Below, piece after piece: positions 1 through 7,247 of a DNA stretch of 34,666 nucleotides; position 1 is the first letter of the stretch, and every line of letters starts with the position of its first letter. Under the pieces are notes generated by a model. The model had not been told where the DNA came from, did not search any database, and saw only the letters and a list, made by a program, of their open reading frames with translations. The DNA comes from WJMT01 sp964624145 (GTDB taxonomy: Bacteria > Acidobacteriota > Aminicenantia > Aminicenantales > Aminicenantaceae), in NCBI GenBank assembly GCA_964624145.1, contig CAZUXT010000035.1, forward strand, positions 1-34,666, written 5' to 3'. A program made the position numbers and the translations under genes.

Positions 1-158
1 GAAAAGAAAACAGGAAAAACCTCCTGTCAAAAAACAGGGGCGTTTCTGATCTTTTGATACAGAACTGTCTTGGGTAAGGCTCAGAACGCCAGAAAACCAT
101 ATTTTTGCGTAGCCCAGCTTTTTGAGAGTCTGTTTCTTCTGGTTCATAAGACATTTCT
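1..158. other. Left edge, no intact gene
   Basis: No gene could be supported here. A short hairpin (ACAGGA at 10-15, TCCTGT at 22-27, 6-nt loop) is followed on the - strand by a T-rich run, so it could end a - strand transcript, but no - strand gene lies to its right. The right end of this stretch probably holds more decayed PD40 sequence leading into the fragment that follows. Confidence 0.3.
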
Positions 159-254
159 GGAAATTCGTTTTTCTGAAAAAGAGCGAGTTCAAATTTGATA
201 GCCATCTACTGGGTGGATGCGAAGATTATCGAAGAATTAATGAAAGGGAGATGA
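159..254 (+). pseudogene. Orphan C-terminal tail of a PD40 beta-propeller protein
   Basis: Read in the frame of position 204, this gives IYWVDAKIIEELMKGR and a stop. That is the C-terminal signature of the PD40 proteins further along the window, for example GDIYWISSEFVERL at 5848 and AFWVDAGVIEKLKPKELK at 12071. Upstream codons read as a degraded propeller strand (SGNSFF, a stop, then KRASSN). No intact PD40 head precedes it, so this is a remnant. Its stop lies just after the GGGAG Shine-Dalgarno of the following orphan signal peptide. This tail-then-head layout recurs through the first 18 kb. Confidence 0.6.
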
Positions 255-257
255 AAT

Positions 258-817
258 ATGAAGTTAAAATCACTGTTTATTCAATTAATGCTGGTTATAA
301 GCGTGATGTAGACAAGAAAATCGATTTTTATAGAACAAAAACCAGCGCTGAATGCGGAGAATTGCTTAATGCTCCTCCTGCTCTGGCTTATACGAATAGA
401 CTTGTGAACGACACTGAACACTGGCTTGATTGTATCGTATGTGCGGGACTGAATTTTTTAAACAAAGATGGATACGATCTGCTGTTATCCGCAGGTTTTG
501 GAGTGGTTATCTATAATAATTTCAGCAAGATAAATTACATGACCGGATTTGAATATGACAGCATAAATGATTTGGAAAATGATACTATAACTTTTTCCAT
601 TCCGATAGATTATATAGGTAAACCGCAGGAGGATTGGAAATATTTTATAGGGGCTGGTATTCAGAGGGATTATGGCGCCGGGATTGTTTATTCAGGAATT
701 ATGGATGTAAAGATATCAGAGGGAATAGAGGAAAATGATAATTTTAGCAATTCGAGGTTTCTTGATGTTATGGTGCCAATGAATTCACAAAAACAAAGCA
801 GAATGATTCAGTTTTAA
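258..817 (+). pseudogene. Frameshifted exported protein with glucodextranase-C-like end
   Basis: A good Shine-Dalgarno (GGGAG at 246-250) lies 7 nt before ATG 258. That frame reads MKLKSLFIQLMLVISVM, a typical signal-peptide start, and then hits TAG at 309-311. A different frame is open through to 817 (it could begin at ATG 251). Its second half reads TITFSIPIDYIGKPQEDWKY, FIGAGIQRDYGAG and near the end FLDVMVP..QKQ. This resembles the C-terminal DOMON-like domain of glucodextranase-type proteins, where a strand of that type is followed by a DLLvP..Q ending. I infer an exported protein broken by a frameshift between the signal peptide and the body. The family call is from recall of the motif pattern. 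A short live gene starting at 251 without a signal peptide is the alternative. Confidence 0.4.
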
Positions 818-899
818 ATACATGTCAACTTCGATTGCCCTGGACTTCCCAGTCAAATGGACTTAGCGGAGGAATCAGGAGAAAGCGAGCTTATATCCA

Positions 900-1110
900 G
901 GGGAATCATTCGTACCGGGATTGATGATTAGTTTCCGCAAGGAAGACGGTTCGTGGGCAAAAACCATGGACATGAAAGAAAAACTCGGCCTGCCAATGAC
1001 CTGCTCGGAGCAAGTGTATCACCTGACGGAAAATATGTTTTCTTTCATTCCAAAGGTGATATCTACTGGATTAGCTCCGCATTCATCGAACGCCTCAGAC
1101 CGGATACCTC
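900..1110 (+). pseudogene. PD40 C-terminal fragment with a frameshift
   Basis: Two overlapping frames together rebuild the end of a PD40 propeller. The first (from about 900) reads MISFRKEDGSWAK, the usual inter-blade strand. The second, from 995, reads SVSPDGKYVFFHSKGDIYWI and SSAFIERLRPD. This closely matches the end of the intact protein at 5848 (YTPDGKFIFFHSKGDIYWIS, SEFVERLRPD). The frame change falls near 995. After RLRPD the sequence switches directly into a serine-hydrolase fragment, so the normal stop has been lost. No signal peptide or first blades are present. Confidence 0.6.
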
Positions 1111-1686
1111 TTGGCAAAGTGGATCATAGAATTGAAAAGCGGAATGTCTTGGGAAAATTTTGCTGCAGAACGTATTTTCGTTCCATCGGGAATGTCATCA
1201 ACCACATTTGGTGATCTGCGCGAAATTATCAGAGGAAGAGCTTGTATATATGAACGCCATCCCAAAGGAGGAAAAGGTCGGTATGATAGGCTGATCGTTG
1301 ATCATAGGGTTACAACTGCGGCTGGAATTAATACTACTTCTGGAGACATGGCTAAATGGCTGATTGCCTTGCGTAGTGAAAAGCTTCTTAAAAAATCATC
1401 TCTTGATGTCATGTGGACTCCCATCAGACTTAAGAATGGAAAAATATTCGAAATGCCTTTAGGGGATAAGAATGGCAAATATGGATTAGGATGGATGATT
1501 ATAGAGTTTCCCAGTGGACATTGTGCCGTTGGTGGTGAAGGAGGGACTTACAACGCTTATCTTTATTTTCCTGAGCAGGATCTTGCAGTGGTAGTATTGA
1601 CAAACAAAAGGGGAATAAATGATATTGGCTTAGTGATTGGCATAGCCGAGCAATACATCCCCGAACTGAAAACAGAGCAAAATTAG
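1105..1686 (+). pseudogene. C-terminal fragment of a beta-lactamase-family serine hydrolase
   Basis: The frame reads LAKWIIELKSGMSWENF then ERIFVPSGMSSTTF, the stretch that in the beta-lactamase/esterase family (PF00144) follows the YxN motif. It continues with TTAAGINTTSGDMAKWL and ends with GLGWMI, a GGEGGTYNAYLYFPEQ box (the place of the HxG motif, here without the histidine) and VVVLTN. The SxxK nucleophile region and the YxN motif are missing, so the active site cannot form. The only in-frame start is a TTG at 1111 without a ribosome site, directly after PD40 tail codons. I read it as a recombination product: the last half of a hydrolase gene joined to the end of a PD40 gene. Confidence 0.6.
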
Positions 1687-1705
1687 TCCGAAAGAACTAA
1701 AATAA
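1687..1705 (+). pseudogene. Last codons of a PD40 tail (PKELK, stop)
   Basis: Immediately after the hydrolase fragment's stop the bases read PKELK and TAA, the same ending as the intact PD40 protein at 12071 (KLKPKELK). It is very short, so on its own it could be chance. Its position directly before an orphan PD40-type signal peptide gives it weight. Confidence 0.4.
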
Positions 1706-1718
1706 TGGACTAATAAAA

Positions 1719-1793
1719 ATAGAAAAACTAATTTATATCATCTTTGTTATGCTGGTTACAGCACCAAGTATCACTGCTCAAAAAAAAGATTTC
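1719..1793 (+). pseudogene. Orphan PD40-type signal peptide with a lost ATG
   Basis: Reads I-E-K-L-I-Y-I-I-F-V-M-L-V-T-A-P-S-I-T-A then QKKDF, with ATA where the ATG should be. The DNA closely matches the start of the intact gene at 5848 (MKKLISIIFVLLV), and QKKDF is the residue run that opens the mature part of the PD40 protein at 7248. The frame then runs into a stop at 1833-1835, inside the next gene's start region. It is a duplicated and decayed PD40 head with the propeller replaced by an unrelated gene. Confidence 0.55.
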
Positions 1794-1824
1794 CATAAGA
1801 ATCTTATCTTTAGGAGACGAATGA

Positions 1825-2688
1825 ATGAATACTAAAAAAAACAATTTTATTTGGTTTTGTGTCGTTGTATTTGCAGTGAGTATTTTATGGGACATTCTCA
1901 TCCTTCAAACCGGTCGCGTTGAATCCCCTTTCTTCTCATTTCTGATGTGGATACCCGGATTAACGGCAGTGGTTTTCCTGATTGTCCGGAAAGAGGGTTT
2001 TCGAAAAATAGGTTGGGGTGTTGGCAAATGGTGGGTCCTTGCACCTGCCGTCCTGGTCCCTCTGTCAGTATCCCTCGCCGTAGCCGTTTTACTGGTCGTC
2101 CTGGATTTAGGGGCTTTTGTCGGCAGGGTTTTCACATTCAAAGAAGGCATGGTCGAAATAGCAGCGATCAGGCTCATGCTCGGCAACCAAGCCCAGAGTA
2201 TTCCTTTTTTCTTTTTAAATTTTATTCTATCCCATGTATTCTTTTTGATTGCTGGGAGTGTCCTTACACTGGGGGAGGAACTGGGTTGGCGTGGTTATCT
2301 TCAGGAGAAGATATTGCGTAGATTTGGATTAAATGGTGGATTCTTGCTTTTGGGACTTATTTGGGGTTATTGGCATGCTCCGGTGATACTGATGGGATTC
2401 AATTTCCCCGATCATCCGGTTTTGGGTGCTCTGGTCCTGATGCCCATCGGCACGGTATTTCTGGGCATATTTATGGGCTGGGTGTATCTCCGGTCAAGAA
2501 GTATTTGGATAACCGCACTGGCTCATGCATCAGGAAATCTTTTTTCGGGTATTGTGTTTCAGTTGGTTGACATGAAAAAAAGTGATCTATACCAACAGAT
2601 TCTGTGGATAGGATTTTGGGGATTGGTCGCGATACCGTGCTTGATAAGCCTGCATAAAAGGAAACCCGTTTTCTGGCAGGGGGAGTAA
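1825..2688 (+). CDS. CPBP-family intramembrane glutamic endopeptidase
   Basis: A polytopic membrane protein of 287 residues of the CPBP/CAAX-protease family (Rce1-like ABI fold). The conserved motif set is visible: EELGWR with Glu151, Glu152 and Arg156; YWHAP with His184; and ALAHASGN with His234 and Asn238. These form the intramembrane active site in the family. Hydrophobic segments cover most of the chain, beginning near residues 8-28. The start follows AGGAGA at 1812-1817; an ATG four bases earlier ends after four codons, which decides the start. Substrate unknown; bacterial members include peptide or bacteriocin self-immunity proteins and prenyl-protein proteases. It stands where a PD40 propeller would be expected, directly behind an orphan PD40 signal peptide, and is followed within 75 bp by an esterase gene. 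Confidence 0.9.
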   Translation: MNTKKNNFIWFCVVVFAVSILWDILILQTGRVESPFFSFLMWIPGLTAVVFLIVRKEGFRKIGWGVGKWWVLAPAVLVPLSVSLAVAVLLVVLDLGAFVGRVFTFKEGMVEIAAIRLMLGNQAQSIPFFFLNFILSHVFFLIAGSVLTLGEELGWRGYLQEKILRRFGLNGGFLLLGLIWGYWHAPVILMGFNFPDHPVLGALVLMPIGTVFLGIFMGWVYLRSRSIWITALAHASGNLFSGIVFQLVDMKKSDLYQQILWIGFWGLVAIPCLISLHKRKPVFWQGE

Positions 2689-2760
2689 AGTGGGATATAA
2701 TTAAGGGTGGTGCCGGTTATGCGCCAACCGTTAGATTTAAAAATAGAAAGGAGTGACACG

Positions 2761-3960
2761 ATGAGACGAATATTCATTTTAGTTCTTTGTAGTGTGCTAT
2801 TCAGATTTGGTCAAAGTCAGGACAATGTATTGCCAAGACCCACAGGGAATTATTTTATAGGAGTAACCTACTTGAGCTATGTCGATGAAGGTCGAAAAGA
2901 AATATTTGATAGCACCCAAGAAAGCAACAGAGAGATTACAGTGAAAGCTTGGTATCCTTCGGATCGTCAATCCGATTTCGAACCCTATTTGTTAAAGGCG
3001 GAAGCAGACTTCGCTACAAAATATCTTCAATATCCACCAATATATAAAGACTTGCGTACCAATGCAGGCCGCGATTTGTCTGTCTCGTCCAAAGAGAATA
3101 AATATCCAGTTTTGATTTTTTCTCATGGATTCGGAGAGCATTATTCACAAAATACAATATTGATGGAAGAATTGGCCAGCCACGGCTATATCGTTTTCAG
3201 CATCGCTCATCATTATGAATGCAGGTTTTCTTCCTATCCCGACGGACGACTCATTCATATAGAAATGAGCAATCCCCGGTTTCAGAAAATAATGAAAGAG
3301 CAATGGAATCCCAAAGCCATGGGATTGTTTGAAGAATTGAAAAACGCGTCCAGTGACGAAGAACGTATTCAGGTTTTTCAAGAAATGAACAGAACGCTGC
3401 CTACAATTTTAACAGAGAGCCCAGAGTATTGGGCTGAAGATATCGCATTTTTGATTGACCAATTAAAAGTTATGAACGAAGGGGACAATCGATTTCAGAA
3501 CAAACTGGACATGGATCGGATCGGCGTCTTTGGCATGTCTCTGGGAGGTTTGGCCACAAGTGTGATCTGCTCCAAGGATAGAAGGATCAAAACAGGAGTA
3601 AGTATAGACGGGGGATTCTTCAGGGCTTCTCCTGATGAGAAATATCAGGTACCTTTCATGTTTTTAAACAGTAAAAGATACTTGGGATGCGGACCATTGT
3701 TTCTAAGTCAATTGACAGAAGATGGTTATTCGCTGAGTGTTAAAGGCTCAGATCACTATAATTTTACAGACTATTCTGTTTACCCAATCCCAATGGTCCG
3801 CATGCTTCTGGGACCGATTGACGGGAAACGGACGATCGAAATGATGAATGTGCTTATCCTGGCATTCTTCGATAAATATCTTAAGGAGAAGCAAGGGATC
3901 GACATAATAGAACATGCAAAGAAATACAAGGAGATTGAAATAGTAACAAATATTGAATAA
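2761..3960 (+). CDS. Exported PAF-acetylhydrolase-like alpha/beta hydrolase
   Basis: A 399-residue secreted esterase. MRRIFILVLCSVLF is a signal-peptide start ending near GQSQD; AGGAG at 2750-2754 supports ATG 2761 over the upstream in-frame start at 2707. The fold is alpha/beta hydrolase: VLIFSHGFGEHYSQN is the oxyanion loop, FGMSLGG carries the nucleophile Ser260, SIDGG places Asp283, and SDHYNF places His332. The layout, including the N-terminal strand with VKAWYPSD and a large insert before the nucleophile, fits the platelet-activating-factor acetylhydrolase isoform II family (PF03403), whose members hydrolyse short acyl esters of phospholipids. The actual substrate is unknown. It follows the CPBP gene by 72 bp on the same strand and may share its transcript. 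Confidence 0.8.
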   Translation: MRRIFILVLCSVLFRFGQSQDNVLPRPTGNYFIGVTYLSYVDEGRKEIFDSTQESNREITVKAWYPSDRQSDFEPYLLKAEADFATKYLQYPPIYKDLRTNAGRDLSVSSKENKYPVLIFSHGFGEHYSQNTILMEELASHGYIVFSIAHHYECRFSSYPDGRLIHIEMSNPRFQKIMKEQWNPKAMGLFEELKNASSDEERIQVFQEMNRTLPTILTESPEYWAEDIAFLIDQLKVMNEGDNRFQNKLDMDRIGVFGMSLGGLATSVICSKDRRIKTGVSIDGGFFRASPDEKYQVPFMFLNSKRYLGCGPLFLSQLTEDGYSLSVKGSDHYNFTDYSVYPIPMVRMLLGPIDGKRTIEMMNVLILAFFDKYLKEKQGIDIIEHAKKYKEIEIVTNIE

Positions 3961-3986
3961 CCAAGAAAGTCTAACAACGTATAAAC

Positions 3987-4217
3987 TCCAGAGATGATGC
4001 CGGTAGTTGGAGTAATGCAACTTGGTCATGGGGACTGTATGAAACAGAAGATCACCATACCCGTCTTGTGTCACGGCTCAGACAAAAGTATGATTCAAAA
4101 TCTATTTTGGAATCAGGTATGTACTTATTTCAGGAAATTACAGAAATTTTCATGATGCGTACATGCCTCCTGGGCATCAAGCGGCGTGTTGAAGAATATT
4201 CAAAATCAAATCAGTGA
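3987..4217 (+). pseudogene. C-terminal fragment resembling an SRPBCC-type protein
   Basis: A 76-codon open stretch without a good start reads WSNATWSWGLYETEDHHTRL then VSRLRQKYDS, ILESGMYLF and FMMRTCLLGIKRRVEEY. The pattern of a W-x-L-x-P/E strand, TRLVSRLR, and a final M-R-K-x-L-x-GIKRRAE helix is what I recall from the last third of SRPBCC (polyketide-cyclase-like) proteins. The first two thirds are absent. It ends ten bases before the next gene. Family assignment is tentative. Confidence 0.4.
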
Positions 4218-4227
4218 ATGATCTATA

Positions 4228-4560
4228 ATGAAAAGATTAAAATTAACTGCAGATAACCGAGTCAAGACATTTCGATGGCTTTTTTATATTAGTGTATCGC
4301 CGTTTATAGGCCTTTTTGTTTTCCCTATGGTTGCATTTTCCGTCCCTTTAAAATTCCTGTTCAAACTTGAGCTTCTTGGCGTACTTACAGTAGGTGTATT
4401 ATTTGCGCTGTATTTTTTAGGAGTAAACATATATGGACTTTTTGTGGATAAATCCAGAAAAAATCTCTATATTGTTATGGTTATTTTCCTGAGCTCCTGG
4501 GTAATATGGGCAATTATCACCTGGTCATATATTGAACATATGGATTATATTCTAAGATAA
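4228..4560 (+). CDS. Small hypothetical membrane protein
   Basis: A 110-residue protein I cannot assign to a family. It has three clear hydrophobic segments: about residues 15-42, 47-72 and 81-102. The N-terminus is basic (MKRLKLTADNRVK), suggesting a cytoplasmic N-terminus. There is no strong Shine-Dalgarno upstream; ATG 4228 lies only ten bases past the stop of a decayed fragment. It is framed by gene remnants on both sides, so whether it is expressed is uncertain. No catalytic motif is visible. Confidence 0.55.
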   Translation: MKRLKLTADNRVKTFRWLFYISVSPFIGLFVFPMVAFSVPLKFLFKLELLGVLTVGVLFALYFLGVNIYGLFVDKSRKNLYIVMVIFLSSWVIWAIITWSYIEHMDYILR

Positions 4561-4567
4561 GTGAGAG

Positions 4568-4796
4568 GTTTGCCAATTTCGAAAAGAAGATGGTTCCTGG
4601 ATTGAATCATTCAATCTGAGCAGCATTCTCAATCTACCGGGGGGAGAAATGGCAGCAACTATAACAGAGGATAAAATATCTTTTTTTCTGTAACCGCGGA
4701 GACATCTGCTGGGTGGAAGCAAAAATCATTGAAGAATTAAAACCAAAAGAACTAAAAAAATTGTGGCGTGGGTATAAACCTACGATAAATAGATGA
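4568..4796 (+). pseudogene. PD40 C-terminal fragment, frameshifted at a T run
   Basis: The first frame reads FRKEDGSWIESFNLSS and later TITEDKISFF before a stop at 4691-4693. The second, from 4689, reads RGDICWVEAKIIEELKPKEL, the PD40 tail signature, and has lost its normal stop, running on to 4796. The frame change falls at a run of seven T, a likely slippage site. Together they represent the last blade and tail of a PD40 propeller. Confidence 0.6.
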
Positions 4797-4809
4797 AAGG
4801 AGGACAAGT

Positions 4810-5388
4810 ATGACTTCAGAGGAATTGATCCGACTGAGCGGTCTTGCAGGTATAATTGGTGGAATTCTTCACATTCTGGCAACAATTTTGGACCTACTGT
4901 CCCATAATACGGGAGGACTGACCAGCGATTTCGCGATACCCGGGATGACACTGGCATTAATCTCTTATATCCTCACCGCCTTGGTGCTGATTGGATTGTA
5001 TCTTTTTCAGTCAAGAACTGTTGGTACGTTTGGATTCATCGGTTTTGTCACAGCCTTTGTCGGCCAGATGTTATTTTTAGGTAATTTATTTACGAGTGCG
5101 TTCTATCAGCCCGTTATCGCTCGAATAGTTCCAGAGGTTGTCGGAGTCAATCTACCTATTCTGGTGATTGTCTTCGCTATATCAGTGTGTCTAATGATAA
5201 TTGGGTATGTGCTTTTCGGATTTGCTTCGTTTAAGGCTCGCATACTTCCGCGCTGGGGATCACTGTTATTGATCGTTGGGGCAATATTTTTTATGGTACC
5301 GGTTGTATTTGGTGTGGCCCTTATATGGTTAGGGAAAGCCCTTTGGTCTGTGCAGGACGAAGTCAAGAAACCATCCGTTTTGGCATGA
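4810..5388 (+). CDS. Hypothetical six-helix membrane protein
   Basis: A 192-residue integral membrane protein with about six hydrophobic segments (near residues 10-30, 45-68, 74-98, 112-138, 146-165 and 160-180, the last two closely spaced). The N-terminus, RLSGLAGIIGGILHILATIL, resembles the opening of DUF4386-like and related small bacterial membrane proteins, whose function is unknown to me. A strong Shine-Dalgarno (AAAGGAGG at 4796-4803) supports ATG 4810. It sits directly behind a PD40 tail remnant, in the position that a PD40 head takes elsewhere in the cluster. No catalytic residues are evident. Confidence 0.75.
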   Translation: MTSEELIRLSGLAGIIGGILHILATILDLLSHNTGGLTSDFAIPGMTLALISYILTALVLIGLYLFQSRTVGTFGFIGFVTAFVGQMLFLGNLFTSAFYQPVIARIVPEVVGVNLPILVIVFAISVCLMIIGYVLFGFASFKARILPRWGSLLLIVGAIFFMVPVVFGVALIWLGKALWSVQDEVKKPSVLA

Positions 5389-5400
5389 AATAATCCCTAC

Positions 5401-5547
5401 AATTCTGTTACAGATGAGCATCATAACAGAGATGACGGCGGAGAAGTTCTGGGTGTCTGGTTTGAAAATCATACCCTTTTTGTCGCCGATAACTTTGAAT
5501 TTGATATTCTGGATGTTAGAGAACCCAGAGGTCTAAAATATTGGTGA
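5401..5547 (+). pseudogene. LVIVD-like repeat fragment
   Basis: The open frame reads GGEVLGVWFENHTLFVADNF then EFDILDVREP and stops at 5545-5547. The pattern G-V-x-V/W-x-x-x-x-A/L-Y/F-V-A-D-x-x-x-x-x-x-I-L-D-V-x-x-P is one repeat of LVIVD-type propeller proteins. There is no start and no second repeat, so this is a fragment. Confidence 0.4.
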
Positions 5548-5661
5548 AGATTAAAAATCTAAATGTACTTCATGATTCGTTTGTCGACGGAATTCATGTT
5601 TGTTTAGCCGATGGGCTGAAAGGATCAATTATTCTTGATAATATAGTATATTAATATATTA

Positions 5662-5831
5662 ATTTTATTCGGGCCTAGGCATCTCATTGTGGAATGAGAT
5701 TAGTTCGCCATCCATTGAGGGCTATTGCCTAGTGATTCTGGACGGAAAGTATTTTTTTCAGCAGAAAATTCGCCATATAATGGGCCGATGCAAAAATCAC
5801 ACAAGATTTAAGACTGGATAAATTGAAGTAA
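5662..5831 (+). pseudogene. Decayed PD40 last blade and tail
   Basis: Reading with a frameshift, ISLWNEISSPSIEGYCLVIL then DGKYFF is followed in another frame by WADAKITQDLRLDKLK and TAA at 5829-5831. This parallels the intact endings such as WVDAxxIExLKPKELK. The stop lies 16 bases before the ATG of the next intact PD40 gene, with the Shine-Dalgarno between them, the same spacing as at other boundaries. A compact hairpin sits inside this fragment (5675-5732). Confidence 0.45.
5675..5732. other. Nested inverted repeat
   Basis: CTAGGCA at 5675-5681 pairs with TGCCTAG at 5726-5732. Directly inside the left arm a perfect hairpin forms: TCTCATT (5682-5688), loop GTGG, AATGAGA (5693-5699). No T run follows, so it is not an ordinary terminator. 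It lies within decayed PD40 sequence and may be chance, a small structured RNA, or a mobile-element end. Confidence 0.3.
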
Positions 5832-5847
5832 TAGAGGAAGTAACAAA

Positions 5848-7161
5848 ATGAAAAAACTAATTTCTATCATCTTTGTGTTGCTGGTAGTAACGGCAGTAAC
5901 ACTTACGGCACAGGATCGGCCTGCTAAGTCTTCCGCAGCGGAACGTCTGGCCGCGGCAATCGATAGACAAGGCCTCGATACTGCATTGGAGATGTTCGCC
6001 GAACTGCGTGAAAATCTAGAAGGCTATGACTTCAACGAGCAGGAGTTCAATGCTTTGGGCAACAAATTACTTGACGATCAGGATTATGAAGCCGCTGTTG
6101 CCGTATTCAGGCTTAATACGGAAATGTTCCCCGATTCGCCAGATGCATACTACAACTTGGCCAAGGCATACATGTACACTGGTGACAGGAAATGCGCGGA
6201 GAAAAACTTCAAGATCGTTTCAAATAAAAATCCGGATAATTTCATTGCCGAGAGAATCCTTGCCGATCTTGACAGAAGGATTGAGCGGGTGGCCAGGGAA
6301 CGCAAGCGCTCATATCAACCCGGCCAGCAGACCGGCTTGAAAGGTCCTTACTTGGGACAAAAGCCTCCGGGGATGACGCCGGAGATTTTTGCGCCCGGGA
6401 TTGTCTCCAAAGCGCTAGGACATGCTTTCAGCTGCACTTTTTCACCCGATGGGAAGGAGTTTTACTTCAACCACTTCATGACGATCATGGTCTGCCGCTG
6501 GGAAAAAGAAGGCTGGACATCGCCTGAGCCAGTCACTTTCACAGGGAATTATAGAGCCCATGAACCCCATATTACTTTGGACGGCAAAAAAATCTATTTT
6601 GGTTGGTTTCGACCGACACCCGAAGGTTTTAAAAAAAATCCGTTTGACTATGGCATTTACGTATGCGATAGAACTGCTGATGGGTGGGGGAAACCAAATT
6701 ATGTAGGAATCGGGATGTTTGTAACTACCTCTAAAGATGGAAAAGTTTATGTCACAGAAAAACAATTAATAGAGAACAAGGAGACCTATAAGGAGACTTA
6801 TGCTCACATCAAGCAAGCAACGCTTGAAAACGGGATCTTTGTAAAATTTGAGCCGCTTGGAGGAGGATTAGCAGCTCTGTATGTCGATTTCCCCCGTACA
6901 GCCCATCCCAGCATTTCGCCTGATGGGAAAACGATCCTGTTCGATGTCAGTGAGGAAACTAGTCTTTTTGCTGCATATCTTGACGAATCCGGTGTGTGGA
7001 GCAAACCAGTGCACTTAAGCGAGTATGGACTTTTAACGAGTGCAGGAATTGCTAATTATACTCCAGATGGGAAATTTATTTTCTTTCATTCCAAAGGTGA
7101 CATCTATTGGATAAGCTCAGAATTCGTTGAACGTCTCAGACCGGATAAACGGAAAAAGTAA
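5848..7161 (+). CDS. Exported TPR-PD40 beta-propeller protein
   Basis: A 437-residue protein with a signal peptide (MKKLISIIFVLLVVTAVTLTA), a TPR-like helical section at about residues 55-150 (FNALGNKLLDDQDYEAAV; AYYNLAKAYMYTGD), and a PD40/TolB-like propeller from about 166 to the end. The propeller opens with GPYLGQKPPGMTPEIFAPG and shows blade motifs FSPDGKEFYF, ITLDGKKIYF, ISPDGKTILF and YTPDGKFIFF. It ends with GDIYWISSEFVERLRP. Such propellers usually act as periplasmic or surface protein-binding scaffolds; no enzyme motif is visible. The start has GAGGAAG upstream. It is the only one of the four intact PD40 proteins here with a TPR section, and is first in a run of four co-oriented genes. 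Confidence 0.85.
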   Translation: MKKLISIIFVLLVVTAVTLTAQDRPAKSSAAERLAAAIDRQGLDTALEMFAELRENLEGYDFNEQEFNALGNKLLDDQDYEAAVAVFRLNTEMFPDSPDAYYNLAKAYMYTGDRKCAEKNFKIVSNKNPDNFIAERILADLDRRIERVARERKRSYQPGQQTGLKGPYLGQKPPGMTPEIFAPGIVSKALGHAFSCTFSPDGKEFYFNHFMTIMVCRWEKEGWTSPEPVTFTGNYRAHEPHITLDGKKIYFGWFRPTPEGFKKNPFDYGIYVCDRTADGWGKPNYVGIGMFVTTSKDGKVYVTEKQLIENKETYKETYAHIKQATLENGIFVKFEPLGGGLAALYVDFPRTAHPSISPDGKTILFDVSEETSLFAAYLDESGVWSKPVHLSEYGLLTSAGIANYTPDGKFIFFHSKGDIYWISSEFVERLRPDKRKK

Positions 7162-7185
7162 AAAAGGGGGAACGGCACCCTTTTT
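7161..7185 (+). terminator. Possible Rho-independent terminator
   Basis: AAAAAGGG (7161-7168) and CCCTTTTT (7178-7185) form an 8-bp stem with a 9-nt loop, ending in five T. It begins at the last base of the preceding stop codon. The GC core is only three pairs, so it is a weak or partial terminator. Confidence 0.45.
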
Positions 7186-7247
7186 AAATTTATGGCGAAA
7201 CACATGAGGATATTGATGAAAAGACATATATTCGTGAGGAAGAAAAC

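Noticed and set aside
2707..2760. Longer start for the esterase at 2707
   Set aside because: It would put 18 polar residues before the signal peptide. ATG 2761 has a strong AGGAG and a clean signal sequence.
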